In this document: positions 17,699-25,657 of the stretch, piece after piece
Layout: the number at the start of each line of letters is the position of its first letter
How positions within the stretch are numbered: position 1 is the stretch's first letter
Source of the DNA: Chitinophagales bacterium
GTDB taxonomy: Bacteria > Bacteroidota > Bacteroidia > Chitinophagales > CAIOSU01
DNA: 64,000 nucleotides
Assembly: GCA_026003335.1 (NCBI GenBank)
Contig: BPHB01000001.1
Location: 766,591-830,590, forward strand
Direction: 5' to 3'
The notes under the pieces: model-generated
The model's database searches: none
Seen by the model: the letters and a program-made list of their open reading frames with translations, nothing else
What the model was told of the DNA's origin: nothing
Made by a program: the position numbers and the translations under genes

Positions 17699-17756
17699 TT
17701 GCATGCTCTTAAATTATAAAGACGCCCAACCAGCTCGTGCGCAGATGAGCAGGACG

Positions 17757-19553
17757 TCAGAGTATTTCCTCCTCCGGAATTCTTACCGTTAGGTGATTCT
17801 CACTTTTCAGACGGGCATGTAAAGCCTCGGTTTTAGGCATTTCATACTCATAAAAGTATTGCAGCGCATACATTTTGGAATGCAAAAATTCCCGGGTATA
17901 AGATGCCGAACCTTGTTTCAGCAATTCCTCCGCAGTGTATCCCTGTTTCAGCCACTGCCACCCCACGGCAATTATTCCAAACAGCTCCAGATAAAGTGTG
18001 GCATCCGCAAGAAATACCTCCGCTCCCTCGGTCTGAGCAGTTTCCATCAGATGCTGAGTAATCTGCTGCAGCTTTATTACTTCTTCTTCCAGTCTGATAG
18101 CATACGACTCAAGACGCTCTGAATAGCGCGATCGGTCAATATCCCGCATTACCTCCTGAATAAGCAACATGGTGGCTCGTCCACCCTGAAGGGGCACTTT
18201 ACGCCCCAGCAAGTCAATACCGTGAATTGCTGTAACACCCTCGTGGAGGGTATGAATGCGTGTTTCCCTGTAAAACAACTCTGCCATATAGTCCTTCGTG
18301 TAGCCATATCCGCCAAAACACTGCAGAGCCGCACTCGTAGCCAGAATGCTCATTTCAGCCGGATAGGACTTTACCACCGGTGTCAGTAACTCCAGCTTCA
18401 GGAAATTTTCTTCGGCCTCCTCTCCTTTACCGGTCTTCCATAGATCATAATACAGGGCCGCCTGCAGGCATAAAGCCAGTGAACCCTCCACTATAGCCTT
18501 TTGAAATAAAAGCATCCGCTTCACATCTGCATGACGAATTATCGGTATCTGAGGTTTTGCGGGATCTTTATCAGCGACATTGCGTCCCTGTAACCGCACC
18601 CGGGTATATTCCAGGGCATTGTAATAAGCTGCCGTAGCAATTGCTGAAGCTTGTATGCCCACGCCCACCCGTGCTTCATTCATCATCTGAAACATATAAC
18701 CCAATCCTTTATGCGGCTCGCCAACCAGCCATCCGCGGCAGTTATTATACTCACCCATAATCAGATGTGCTATTGGCGCTCCATGGTATCCCATTTTATG
18801 AAACACACCTGCGGTATGTACATCATTGAACACCAGCTCATTCCCCTCTGGACGCAACCTCGGAACCACAAACAGAGAAATGCCTTTCGTACCTACAGGA
18901 GCTCCCATTATACGCGCCAGCATCAGATGTACAATATTTTCGCAGGCATCATGATCACCGCAGGAAATAAAAACCTTCTGCCCTTTCATGAGATAATAGC
19001 CCTTATCCGTAGGTTGAGCCAGAGTCATCACATCGCTCAGTGAGCTTCCTGCCTGCGGCTCGGTAAGTGCCATGGTGCCCTGCCATGCTCCACTGAACAT
19101 TTTGGGGATAAAAGTCTGCTGGAGCTCCGCACTGCCAAATGACTCTATCAAATGGGCTGCCCCGGTGGTCAGAAACGGGTAAGCCATTGTAGAGTAATTG
19201 GCTGCTGCCATGATGAAAGCACAAGCCTGCAAAATGATAAATGGTGCTTGCTGGCCGCCCAATGCATAGGGAGCAGACATACTAATCCAGCCGTCTTCCC
19301 CAAACCGTTGCATAAGACCTTTCATGGCAGGATGCACTTTTATCCGCCCGTTTTCCAGATAGGGCGGTTGATTATCCATCTCCCTTAAAAGAGGACGCAG
19401 GTAATTAACTGCAAGGGCTTCTGCTGCGTCTATCATCATATCCATACTTTCAGTAGTATGGTCTTTAAAGTATTCGCGTTGATTGAGCAATCCGGCTTTA
19501 AAGACTTCATGCAATAAAAAACGCAGGTTTTCACGGGAGTAAAAACGAGACAT
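17757..19553 (-). CDS. Acyl-CoA dehydrogenase, long (~600 aa) type
   Basis: The protein has 598 residues. It has the acyl-CoA dehydrogenase core: the MALTEPQAGSSLSDV flavin/substrate motif, VFISCGDHD, and QCFGGYGYTKDYMAELFYRE near the end of the helical domain. The probable catalytic base is Glu438 in HTLHEGVTAIHGIDLLGRK. The ~130-residue C-terminal extension and the N-terminal helical block match the DmdC/AcdB-type subfamily rather than the 380-residue short enzymes. It oxidises acyl-CoA to enoyl-CoA with FAD, passing electrons to ETF. The exact acyl chain cannot be read from sequence. It stands alone, convergent with yjbQ. Confidence 0.88.
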   Translation of the reverse strand: MSRFYSRENLRFLLHEVFKAGLLNQREYFKDHTTESMDMMIDAAEALAVNYLRPLLREMDNQPPYLENGRIKVHPAMKGLMQRFGEDGWISMSAPYALGGQQAPFIILQACAFIMAAANYSTMAYPFLTTGAAHLIESFGSAELQQTFIPKMFSGAWQGTMALTEPQAGSSLSDVMTLAQPTDKGYYLMKGQKVFISCGDHDACENIVHLMLARIMGAPVGTKGISLFVVPRLRPEGNELVFNDVHTAGVFHKMGYHGAPIAHLIMGEYNNCRGWLVGEPHKGLGYMFQMMNEARVGVGIQASAIATAAYYNALEYTRVRLQGRNVADKDPAKPQIPIIRHADVKRMLLFQKAIVEGSLALCLQAALYYDLWKTGKGEEAEENFLKLELLTPVVKSYPAEMSILATSAALQCFGGYGYTKDYMAELFYRETRIHTLHEGVTAIHGIDLLGRKVPLQGGRATMLLIQEVMRDIDRSRYSERLESYAIRLEEEVIKLQQITQHLMETAQTEGAEVFLADATLYLELFGIIAVGWQWLKQGYTAEELLKQGSASYTREFLHSKMYALQYFYEYEMPKTEALHARLKSENHLTVRIPEEEIL

Positions 19554-19671
19554 TTTTGTGCCTTTTAAAAAATAACGGAAATAAAAACCTCACGCAAAGT
19601 AATACAATAAATCACACGCTTGTTTCCAACATCCGCAGTAAGAAGATCCTCTGAGGCTACTCAGATTACAC

Positions 19672-20613
19672 TTAGTTTTTGGTTACTTTATTATCTATGG
19701 GTGGCACGGTTTTAAGATATGCATACATAGCCGCAGCTTCTGCATCGGTAAGATGCGTATAAGGGATCATGGGATAACGCAAAGCCCTCCCATCCACAGT
19801 GCCCGTTTTCAGCGCTCTGATAAACTTTTCTTCAGACCATTTGCCAATACCGCTGGACGGATGGGGAGTTATATTGGCTGAAACAATTACATTCAGGGCA
19901 TCATCTTTAATCGGGTTTCCTCCCCCCAGATAGCCTTTTGTTTTTTCCGGTTCCATAATATTCAGTTCCTGAAAAGAAGCGGAGTGGCAGGTCCAGCAAT
20001 CCAGATTAATGACAAGATATTTCCCATAAGCTATTTTATCAGAGGAGTCAGGAATAGTAACAGCTTTCTCAGGCAATGGCAAAGGTTTAAATGCCACTCT
20101 GGAAAGAAATTTAGTGAGCAAAGAGGGCCTGCAGGGCTTATCCGGAATGGCTACCGATGCCACCATAGGGTCATCTGAGCGCAGAAAAGCAATGATAGAT
20201 TCAATATCCGTATCAGCCATATGGGGCAGTTTAGGCATATACGGTGGGACATACCGGCCGTGCCGGTTTATTCCGCTACGCAGCAAGTACATCAGCTCGG
20301 CATCTGTCCAGCTACCAATGCCATATTGGGGGTCCTGGGTAATATTTTGTGCATATATAAAACCAAATTCAGGTGCATCCTTCATCTCTCTTCCCGTAAG
20401 TTTTCCTGTTTCGAAGTTGACATGGCAATTATAACACAACATAGACGCCAGCTTTTTACCCCGGGCAACCTTCTCCGGAGTGCTATGCACCGTATAGGTC
20501 ACATTTTTCACTTCATAATGCGGCAAATCGCTGAAACAAAGCCACGCTAATCCTCCTCCGGCTGTTAGTATCAGAATCAAAAAAATTATACCGCCAATTT
20601 TTAAAAATTTCAT
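19672..20613 (-). CDS. Dihaem c-type cytochrome, membrane-anchored
   Basis: The protein has 313 residues. An N-terminal hydrophobic anchor (IIFLILILTAGGGLAWL, 9-25) is followed by two cytochrome c domains, each with a CxxCH haem site: CYNCH at 60-64 and CWTCH at 206-210. Likely axial Met ligands lie in YMPKLPHM and in RYPMIPYTHL. The protein should face the periplasm and carry electrons, perhaps between a dehydrogenase and an oxidase; no partner is adjacent. It is 127 bp downstream of the PorP/SprF gene on the same strand. Confidence 0.85.
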   Translation of the reverse strand: MKFLKIGGIIFLILILTAGGGLAWLCFSDLPHYEVKNVTYTVHSTPEKVARGKKLASMLCYNCHVNFETGKLTGREMKDAPEFGFIYAQNITQDPQYGIGSWTDAELMYLLRSGINRHGRYVPPYMPKLPHMADTDIESIIAFLRSDDPMVASVAIPDKPCRPSLLTKFLSRVAFKPLPLPEKAVTIPDSSDKIAYGKYLVINLDCWTCHSASFQELNIMEPEKTKGYLGGGNPIKDDALNVIVSANITPHPSSGIGKWSEEKFIRALKTGTVDGRALRYPMIPYTHLTDAEAAAMYAYLKTVPPIDNKVTKN

Positions 20614-20740
20614 AAACTAAAGTTTATAAGGTTTGCAAATAATAAATGAAAGTATAAAAATGCTTGCTTATCAAAAAAAAAATTACAGTTTATTTTAAGT
20701 GCTAAACTGATTTTTGCAGCACAGCCTTTTGCGGTTAGGG

Positions 20741-21823
20741 CTATAATTGCGGACAGGGAATCATAAGGTTGCGTTGTCCACGTGTGATAAGCTTACCGGA
20801 ATAAATCAATGCCAGTTCATAAGCCCCACGTCCCTCACTGGCCGATTTGAGTGTGGAAATATTCACATCATAGGAAAACCCTATTGCAAATCCCCAATAT
20901 TCCAAACGCGCTCCGATAATAACAGCATCCGGAACAGGGGAAGCCACGCGCGACCATATCCCGAGGGCAAATGCCGTGGGCATTTCCCAGTCGTCTTCAT
21001 TTAAACGAAACTGCACATAGGTCCCGGCATTTGCCTGCCATGCGCCCGACTGATAGAGCCCCAAAACACTGGGCAACAGATTCACCCTGCGGTGAAGTTG
21101 AATGCGTGCACCGGCATGGCCCACGTATCTCGGTGGTATTTGATATGATGAGCCCGACAAAAAACTTAATTGAGGTTGCAAAATGTGATAATACGCTCCG
21201 CCGGCATAAAAATTGAATTTTTGCCCCGGTGCAGCATGATAGAGTAAACCTGCAGCCAAATCAAAAGCAGGATTGGTGCGGCTGTTCACCGTCTGGGAGG
21301 AAACCGGATTCACCGTAGTTACCTGATACTGATCAGGCAGAATCAATTTAGTTCCGTTTAACTTCTGCTGCAGATAGGAAAGTTGAATTCCGATAATCAA
21401 GGCATGATTTTTCTTCCATCCAAGGGCTTTACGATAGGCTGCAGAAAGCGCCAGATAATTTGTGCCCAGTTCAACAGTGCCTGCCTTATCATTAAAAAAC
21501 TGAATACCTGCAGCAAGATAATCATGTCGCATGCGTCCTTTCAGAAAGGAACCCTCTGCAGATACAGCTATTGTGCGAAAAGATCGGGTTATGCTCCCCC
21601 ACTGACTGCGGTAATTTGCCGTAATGCGGTAATCACCTGAATAAAAGCCCGTAAGCGCAGGATTAAGCGTGAGCGGGGAAGCATTGTATTGCGAAAAATG
21701 GATATCTTGTGCTACGGCTCCCTTTACAAATGCCGACAACCCAAACCACGCGACAAGCAGGCTCAGACGCACAAAAACAACAATATCTAATGCTCTATAT
21801 TTACCTGAGCACGGCCACATCAC
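20741..21823 (-). CDS. PorP/SprF family outer-membrane protein
   Basis: The protein has 360 residues with an N-terminal signal peptide (cleavage likely after AVAQ, ~39). QDIHFSQYNASPLTLNPALTGF is the family signature at the mature N-terminus. The remainder is a beta-barrel-like succession of short amphipathic strands (YAAGIQFFND-like, LALSAAYRKALGW, GAYYHILQPQ). PorP/SprF proteins attach type B CTD proteins such as SprB to the surface after T9SS export. The gene overlaps the upstream CHU_C-domain gene by 23 bp, the usual arrangement of a dedicated cargo and anchor pair. Confidence 0.9.
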   Translation of the reverse strand: MMWPCSGKYRALDIVVFVRLSLLVAWFGLSAFVKGAVAQDIHFSQYNASPLTLNPALTGFYSGDYRITANYRSQWGSITRSFRTIAVSAEGSFLKGRMRHDYLAAGIQFFNDKAGTVELGTNYLALSAAYRKALGWKKNHALIIGIQLSYLQQKLNGTKLILPDQYQVTTVNPVSSQTVNSRTNPAFDLAAGLLYHAAPGQKFNFYAGGAYYHILQPQLSFLSGSSYQIPPRYVGHAGARIQLHRRVNLLPSVLGLYQSGAWQANAGTYVQFRLNEDDWEMPTAFALGIWSRVASPVPDAVIIGARLEYWGFAIGFSYDVNISTLKSASEGRGAYELALIYSGKLITRGQRNLMIPCPQL

Positions 21824-23282
21824 CTTTGAATATTTTGGTCTTACCGCTAATGAACTTTATCACAGCATAGTAAACATAAATACCCGTATCAACCATTTGA
21901 CCTCCCGGCCGGGTGCCATCCCACGGTTGATTCATATCTGTAGTGCTGAACAACTCATTCCCCCAACGATCATACACATGCAGTTCCAATGCCGATATTT
22001 TCGGGCTGCGCAGCATAAATGCCGCATTGGGGCCGGGTATGCCCGGTGTAAAGGCAGTTGGGATAAAAACCGAGTTCTCATCAGATACTATATTAACAAC
22101 AACAGATGCCGTTGCCTCACACCCATTTGAATCAGTAACTATGACGGTGTAGCGGGTAAGCTCCACGGGGTTGGCGTAAGGAGCTGCACAAGCCGAACAG
22201 CTCAAAGTGTTTTCAGGAGACCATAGATAGGAAAATAATGCTACATCGGAATGAACTGTCAGCCTGATACTATCACCGGGGAAAATAGTGGTGTCCTGCG
22301 GAATAATCTCCGCTGCCAGGGGTTCTCCAACGTTGGCAATGGGAAAAAAACCTATTACTTCACATCCGGAGGCATCGGTCACACTTACCGAATAGCTGCC
22401 CTCAGAAAGGCCGCCAATGCTATCGGTATTTTCATTATTGCTCCAGTCAATGCGATAGGGTGCTGCACCACCGCTTATGGTGATCTTAATCCAGCCATTG
22501 TTCAGACGACAGGTTTCATTTGCAAAAGTATCCACCGTAACAGCCAAATCAGAAGCTGTAGCACACGTGCCGTTACATGCACCGGGAGTCGGAGCAACAT
22601 CGGTTTGCCAGCCCGCAGCTCCATCCGAGGGACGTGCCATAGCAAGGCCTGACACTGCAGTTTTACCTGCATAAGCTATCTCGGTTCCCGGTGTCATAGT
22701 GCTGGCAGCCTTCAGCCCGCTTACCGCACAGGTTGCGGGCACACAAGGTTGACTGCCATACACTGCATCAGACGTCAGCAGGGGGGCCTGCCCTGCCGCA
22801 GGTGTCCAGAAAACAGCGTCTGCCACATTGCCGGCCGGATCGTATAGCGCTACCCATCCCTTATCATTCTCCAGCGTCCATCTGCCGGGACTACAGAGAT
22901 TTGCCGTGCCACAAAATGCACTCAGTGTAAAATCTACACCAGGTACATTCGCTCCGCCAACAACAATAAAGCTCAGCGGTGGAATAACTGTTCCTGATGG
23001 AAATGCAAAGGTTGCGCCATTACTTGCCGAGAATTGCGCCCCCAGCATATAACACCCCAAATCCACGGTATCGCACCTGCTGGTATTATATAGCTCAATC
23101 CACTCTTCCCCAAAAGTAGGATTGGCGCAGTCCACCATGGATTGATAAAACGGGTCAACCGGGTCAGCGGCAGGATGCACGAACACTTCATTAATCACCA
23201 CCTGAGCAGTTGCCGGATAACAGATGGTTACCAGCAACAACAGACCCACTGCACAAATAAAACGGATTCCAACAGGTGTCAC
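21801..23282 (-). CDS. Lamin-tail-domain surface protein with gliding-motility CTD
   Basis: The protein has 493 residues. The order is signal peptide (1-~27, ending YPATAQ), lamin-tail (LTD) domain (~28-160, with VVINEVFVHP and EEWIELYN motifs), linker, one degenerate SprB-like repeat (~250-320: ISGGAAPYRIDWSNNENTD, then GLSEGSYSVSVTDASGC), an Ig-like segment, and the C-terminal CHU_C type B domain (VFIPTAFTPGIPGPNAAF ... VYDRWGNELFST ... GDVAVLR). Type B CTD proteins are exported by T9SS and displayed with a PorP/SprF partner, here the next gene. A likely role is adhesion or gliding, inferred from architecture. A -7-like box is at 23311. Confidence 0.88.
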   Translation of the reverse strand: MTPVGIRFICAVGLLLLVTICYPATAQVVINEVFVHPAADPVDPFYQSMVDCANPTFGEEWIELYNTSRCDTVDLGCYMLGAQFSASNGATFAFPSGTVIPPLSFIVVGGANVPGVDFTLSAFCGTANLCSPGRWTLENDKGWVALYDPAGNVADAVFWTPAAGQAPLLTSDAVYGSQPCVPATCAVSGLKAASTMTPGTEIAYAGKTAVSGLAMARPSDGAAGWQTDVAPTPGACNGTCATASDLAVTVDTFANETCRLNNGWIKITISGGAAPYRIDWSNNENTDSIGGLSEGSYSVSVTDASGCEVIGFFPIANVGEPLAAEIIPQDTTIFPGDSIRLTVHSDVALFSYLWSPENTLSCSACAAPYANPVELTRYTVIVTDSNGCEATASVVVNIVSDENSVFIPTAFTPGIPGPNAAFMLRSPKISALELHVYDRWGNELFSTTDMNQPWDGTRPGGQMVDTGIYVYYAVIKFISGKTKIFKGDVAVLR

Positions 23283-23310
23283 AGGAAAAACTTCAAAGTT
23301 TTAAAGCATC

Positions 23311-23318
23311 CAAAACTA
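23311..23318 (-). promoter_or_regulatory. Candidate -7 box for the LTD/PorP operon
   Basis: The minus strand reads TAGTTTTG, matching TAnnTTTG, 28 bp before the start codon at 23282. No good -33 element is seen. Confidence 0.35.
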
Positions 23319-23372
23319 TTATTTTTATTCATCCTCTTCTGATTGTATTACAAACACGTTCATCTGCCACAC

Positions 23373-24155
23373 ATGGAATACGGAATATGTCGCCTCAGCA
23401 TGATCCCTCTCAGAAAAGAACCCGGTCATAAAAGCGAGATGGTTACCCAGTTATTGTTCGGAGAAACCTATGAAGTTATTTCCAGAAAAAACGATTGGCT
23501 AAGCATTAAAAGTACGTATGATGATTATACCGGATGGATAGCCAGAAACCAGCATGCCCCCTGTAGCAAGGCTTATTATCTTGAGCTCTGTCAAAACCGT
23601 CAACCTGTAGCACTGGACATAGTGTCTATGGCGCTGAGTTCAGAACGCCAGCTTCCGGTGCTCATTGGCAGCACGTTGCCGGCTTTTGACGGAATGAATT
23701 TTCGTTTGGGCAGTGAAAAGTTTGTTTACAACGGCCAAGCCATTATACACGAAAACAACAATGGCTTTAACAGAGAAAAAATTCTGGAAAAGTGTGCTTT
23801 GAAATTTTTACACGCCCCATACCTTTGGGGAGGCCGCACTCCCTTTGGCATTGATTGTTCAGGATTTACTCAGGTAGTATTCAAGTTGCTGGATGTGCGC
23901 TTAAAACGTGACGCCTACCAGCAGGCCATTTCAGGCTTTGATGTACCATTTGCCGAAACTGCTAATGAGGGTGACCTGGCTTTTTTTGAAGACAAAGAAG
24001 GCAAAATTACACACGTAGGTATCGTACTCAAGAATAAGCGTATTATTCATGCTTCCGGCAAAGTGCGCATTGATCCGTTTGACGCCTATGGCATTTACAA
24101 CCCCGAAACGAGAAAATATTCCCACAAGCTTAAAATGATTAAGAGAATTTTTTAG
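23373..24155 (+). CDS. NlpC/P60 (C40) cell-wall hydrolase with SH3 domain
   Basis: The protein has 260 residues from the ATG at 23373 (MEYGICRLSM); the frame could open at 23343. Residues ~1-70 form an SH3-like domain (SMIPLRKEPGHKSEMVTQLL, then WLSIKSTYDDYTGWI). A linker domain follows, then the catalytic NlpC/P60 domain with Cys162 (FGIDCSGFTQ), His214 (THVGIVL) and a third polar residue, probably His226 (IIHASGKVR). Family members are gamma-D-glutamyl dipeptidyl peptidases cutting peptidoglycan stem peptides. No signal peptide is visible, so export or a cytoplasmic murein-peptide recycling role is unresolved. It is the first gene of a four-gene operon; nnr follows after 2 bp. Confidence 0.85.
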   Translation: MEYGICRLSMIPLRKEPGHKSEMVTQLLFGETYEVISRKNDWLSIKSTYDDYTGWIARNQHAPCSKAYYLELCQNRQPVALDIVSMALSSERQLPVLIGSTLPAFDGMNFRLGSEKFVYNGQAIIHENNNGFNREKILEKCALKFLHAPYLWGGRTPFGIDCSGFTQVVFKLLDVRLKRDAYQQAISGFDVPFAETANEGDLAFFEDKEGKITHVGIVLKNKRIIHASGKVRIDPFDAYGIYNPETRKYSHKLKMIKRIF

Positions 24156-24157
24156 CC

Positions 24158-25657
24158 ATGAAAATTCTTTCCGCTGCCCAGATCCGCGAAGCCGACCAAT
24201 ACACAATAGCACATGAACCGATTGCTTCCATAGACCTTATGGAGCGAGCTGCCAGCGTGTTTGTAAAATGGTTTACCGAAAAATTTCCACGTGGAAGGAA
24301 AGTGAAAATATTCTGTGGTATGGGCAACAACGGTGGCGATGGTCTTGCCATTGCCAGAATGCTGCTGGGTAAAGGCTATGATGTGGAAGTGTATATTGTG
24401 CGCTATGCCAATTCTGCTTCGGCTGATTTTCTTGTCAATGCAGAGCGATTAAAAAATCAACTACCCCTGCAGGATATAACAGCAGAAACTCCATTTCCGG
24501 AAATCACGAAAGATGACATTGTTGTGGATGCACTCTGGGGATCCGGATTGAACCGACCCATTACAGGCTTTGCAGCAAATCTTATTGAGCACCTCAACAG
24601 CTCTTCCGCTACGCGAATAGCCATAGATATTCCTTCTGGCCTGTATGCCGACCGCTTCAGCGATTCGGTGAAATTTAAGGCTGACTTTACACTTTCCTTT
24701 GAATTACCTAAGCTGGCTTTTCTTCTCCCAAGTGGAGCTGAATATGCAGGAGAATGGACGGTGAAGAGCATAGGATTACACCAGGGATTTATTCAGAATA
24801 CAGATACAGATAATTTTCTTGTCACAGCTGAACTGGTAAAACCTTTTATCCGTACGCGCAAAAAGTTTGATCATAAAGGCACCTTCGGTCATGCACTCCT
24901 CTTCTGCGGAAGTTACGGGAAAATAGGGGCAGCACGACTATGTACTGAGGCTTGTCTCCGGGCAGGTGCAGGAATGGCTACAGCCTGCATACCCAGGTGC
25001 GGATATACCGCTTTGCAGACTGCCGTGAGCGAAGCGATGGTCGTTGCGGACAAAGAAGAAAACTTTTTAAGCGCCTTTCCCGAACTGCATCCTTTCAGTG
25101 CAATCGGTGCAGGACCGGGAATAGGCACAAACCCTGTCACCGCACAGGCCCTAAAAAAACTGCTGGAAAACACACAGTCCCCTTTGGTGCTGGATGCAGA
25201 CGCACTGAATATCCTCGCGCAAAACAAAGAATGGTTGAAAATATTACCGCCCAATTGCATTCTTACCCCGCATCCCAAGGAATTTGAGCGTCTGTTCGGA
25301 AAAACAGCCAATGATTTTGAACGTCTGGCATTACAAAAATCCATGGCCAGGCAATATCAGGTCTATATCATACTTAAACTTGCACATACCAGCATTTGTA
25401 CGCCCCAAGGCATAACTTACTTTAATACAACAGGCAATCCGGGCATGGCCACTGCCGGTTCGGGTGATGTGCTCACAGGAATAATTACCGGATTACTTTG
25501 CCAGGGCTATCCGCCAGACAAAAGCGCTATACTTGGGGTTTACTGGCATGGTCTGGCCGGTGATTTTGCAGCAGAACAACTCGGTCAGCCCTCTATGATT
25601 GCGGGTGATATCATACATCATCTCGGAAACGCCTTTAAAAAAATCAGCGGCAGTTGA
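24158..25657 (+). CDS. nnr: Bifunctional NAD(P)H-hydrate repair enzyme Nnr
   Basis: The protein has 499 residues and two fused domains. Residues 1-~215 form the YjeF_N epimerase, with GMGNNGGDGLAIARML and VVDALWGSGLNRPITGF. Residues ~225-499 form the ribokinase-like ADP-dependent dehydratase, with DHKGTFGHALLFCGSYGKIG, AIGAGPGIGT and TAGSGDVLTGII, where Asp437 is the catalytic base. The enzyme epimerises and dehydrates damaged NAD(P)HX back to NAD(P)H in the cytoplasm. Both halves are full length. Its TGA overlaps the presumed TTG start of the beta-helix gene. Confidence 0.93.
   Translation: MKILSAAQIREADQYTIAHEPIASIDLMERAASVFVKWFTEKFPRGRKVKIFCGMGNNGGDGLAIARMLLGKGYDVEVYIVRYANSASADFLVNAERLKNQLPLQDITAETPFPEITKDDIVVDALWGSGLNRPITGFAANLIEHLNSSSATRIAIDIPSGLYADRFSDSVKFKADFTLSFELPKLAFLLPSGAEYAGEWTVKSIGLHQGFIQNTDTDNFLVTAELVKPFIRTRKKFDHKGTFGHALLFCGSYGKIGAARLCTEACLRAGAGMATACIPRCGYTALQTAVSEAMVVADKEENFLSAFPELHPFSAIGAGPGIGTNPVTAQALKKLLENTQSPLVLDADALNILAQNKEWLKILPPNCILTPHPKEFERLFGKTANDFERLALQKSMARQYQVYIILKLAHTSICTPQGITYFNTTGNPGMATAGSGDVLTGIITGLLCQGYPPDKSAILGVYWHGLAGDFAAEQLGQPSMIAGDIIHHLGNAFKKISGS

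Noticed and set aside
17728-17750. Hairpin between yjbQ and the acyl-CoA dehydrogenase gene
   Set aside because: Only a 4-5 bp stem (GCTC with GAGC) and no T tract in either direction.
21669-22130. 153-codon plus-strand frame
   Set aside because: Antisense to the PorP/SprF and LTD genes, which have clear family signatures.
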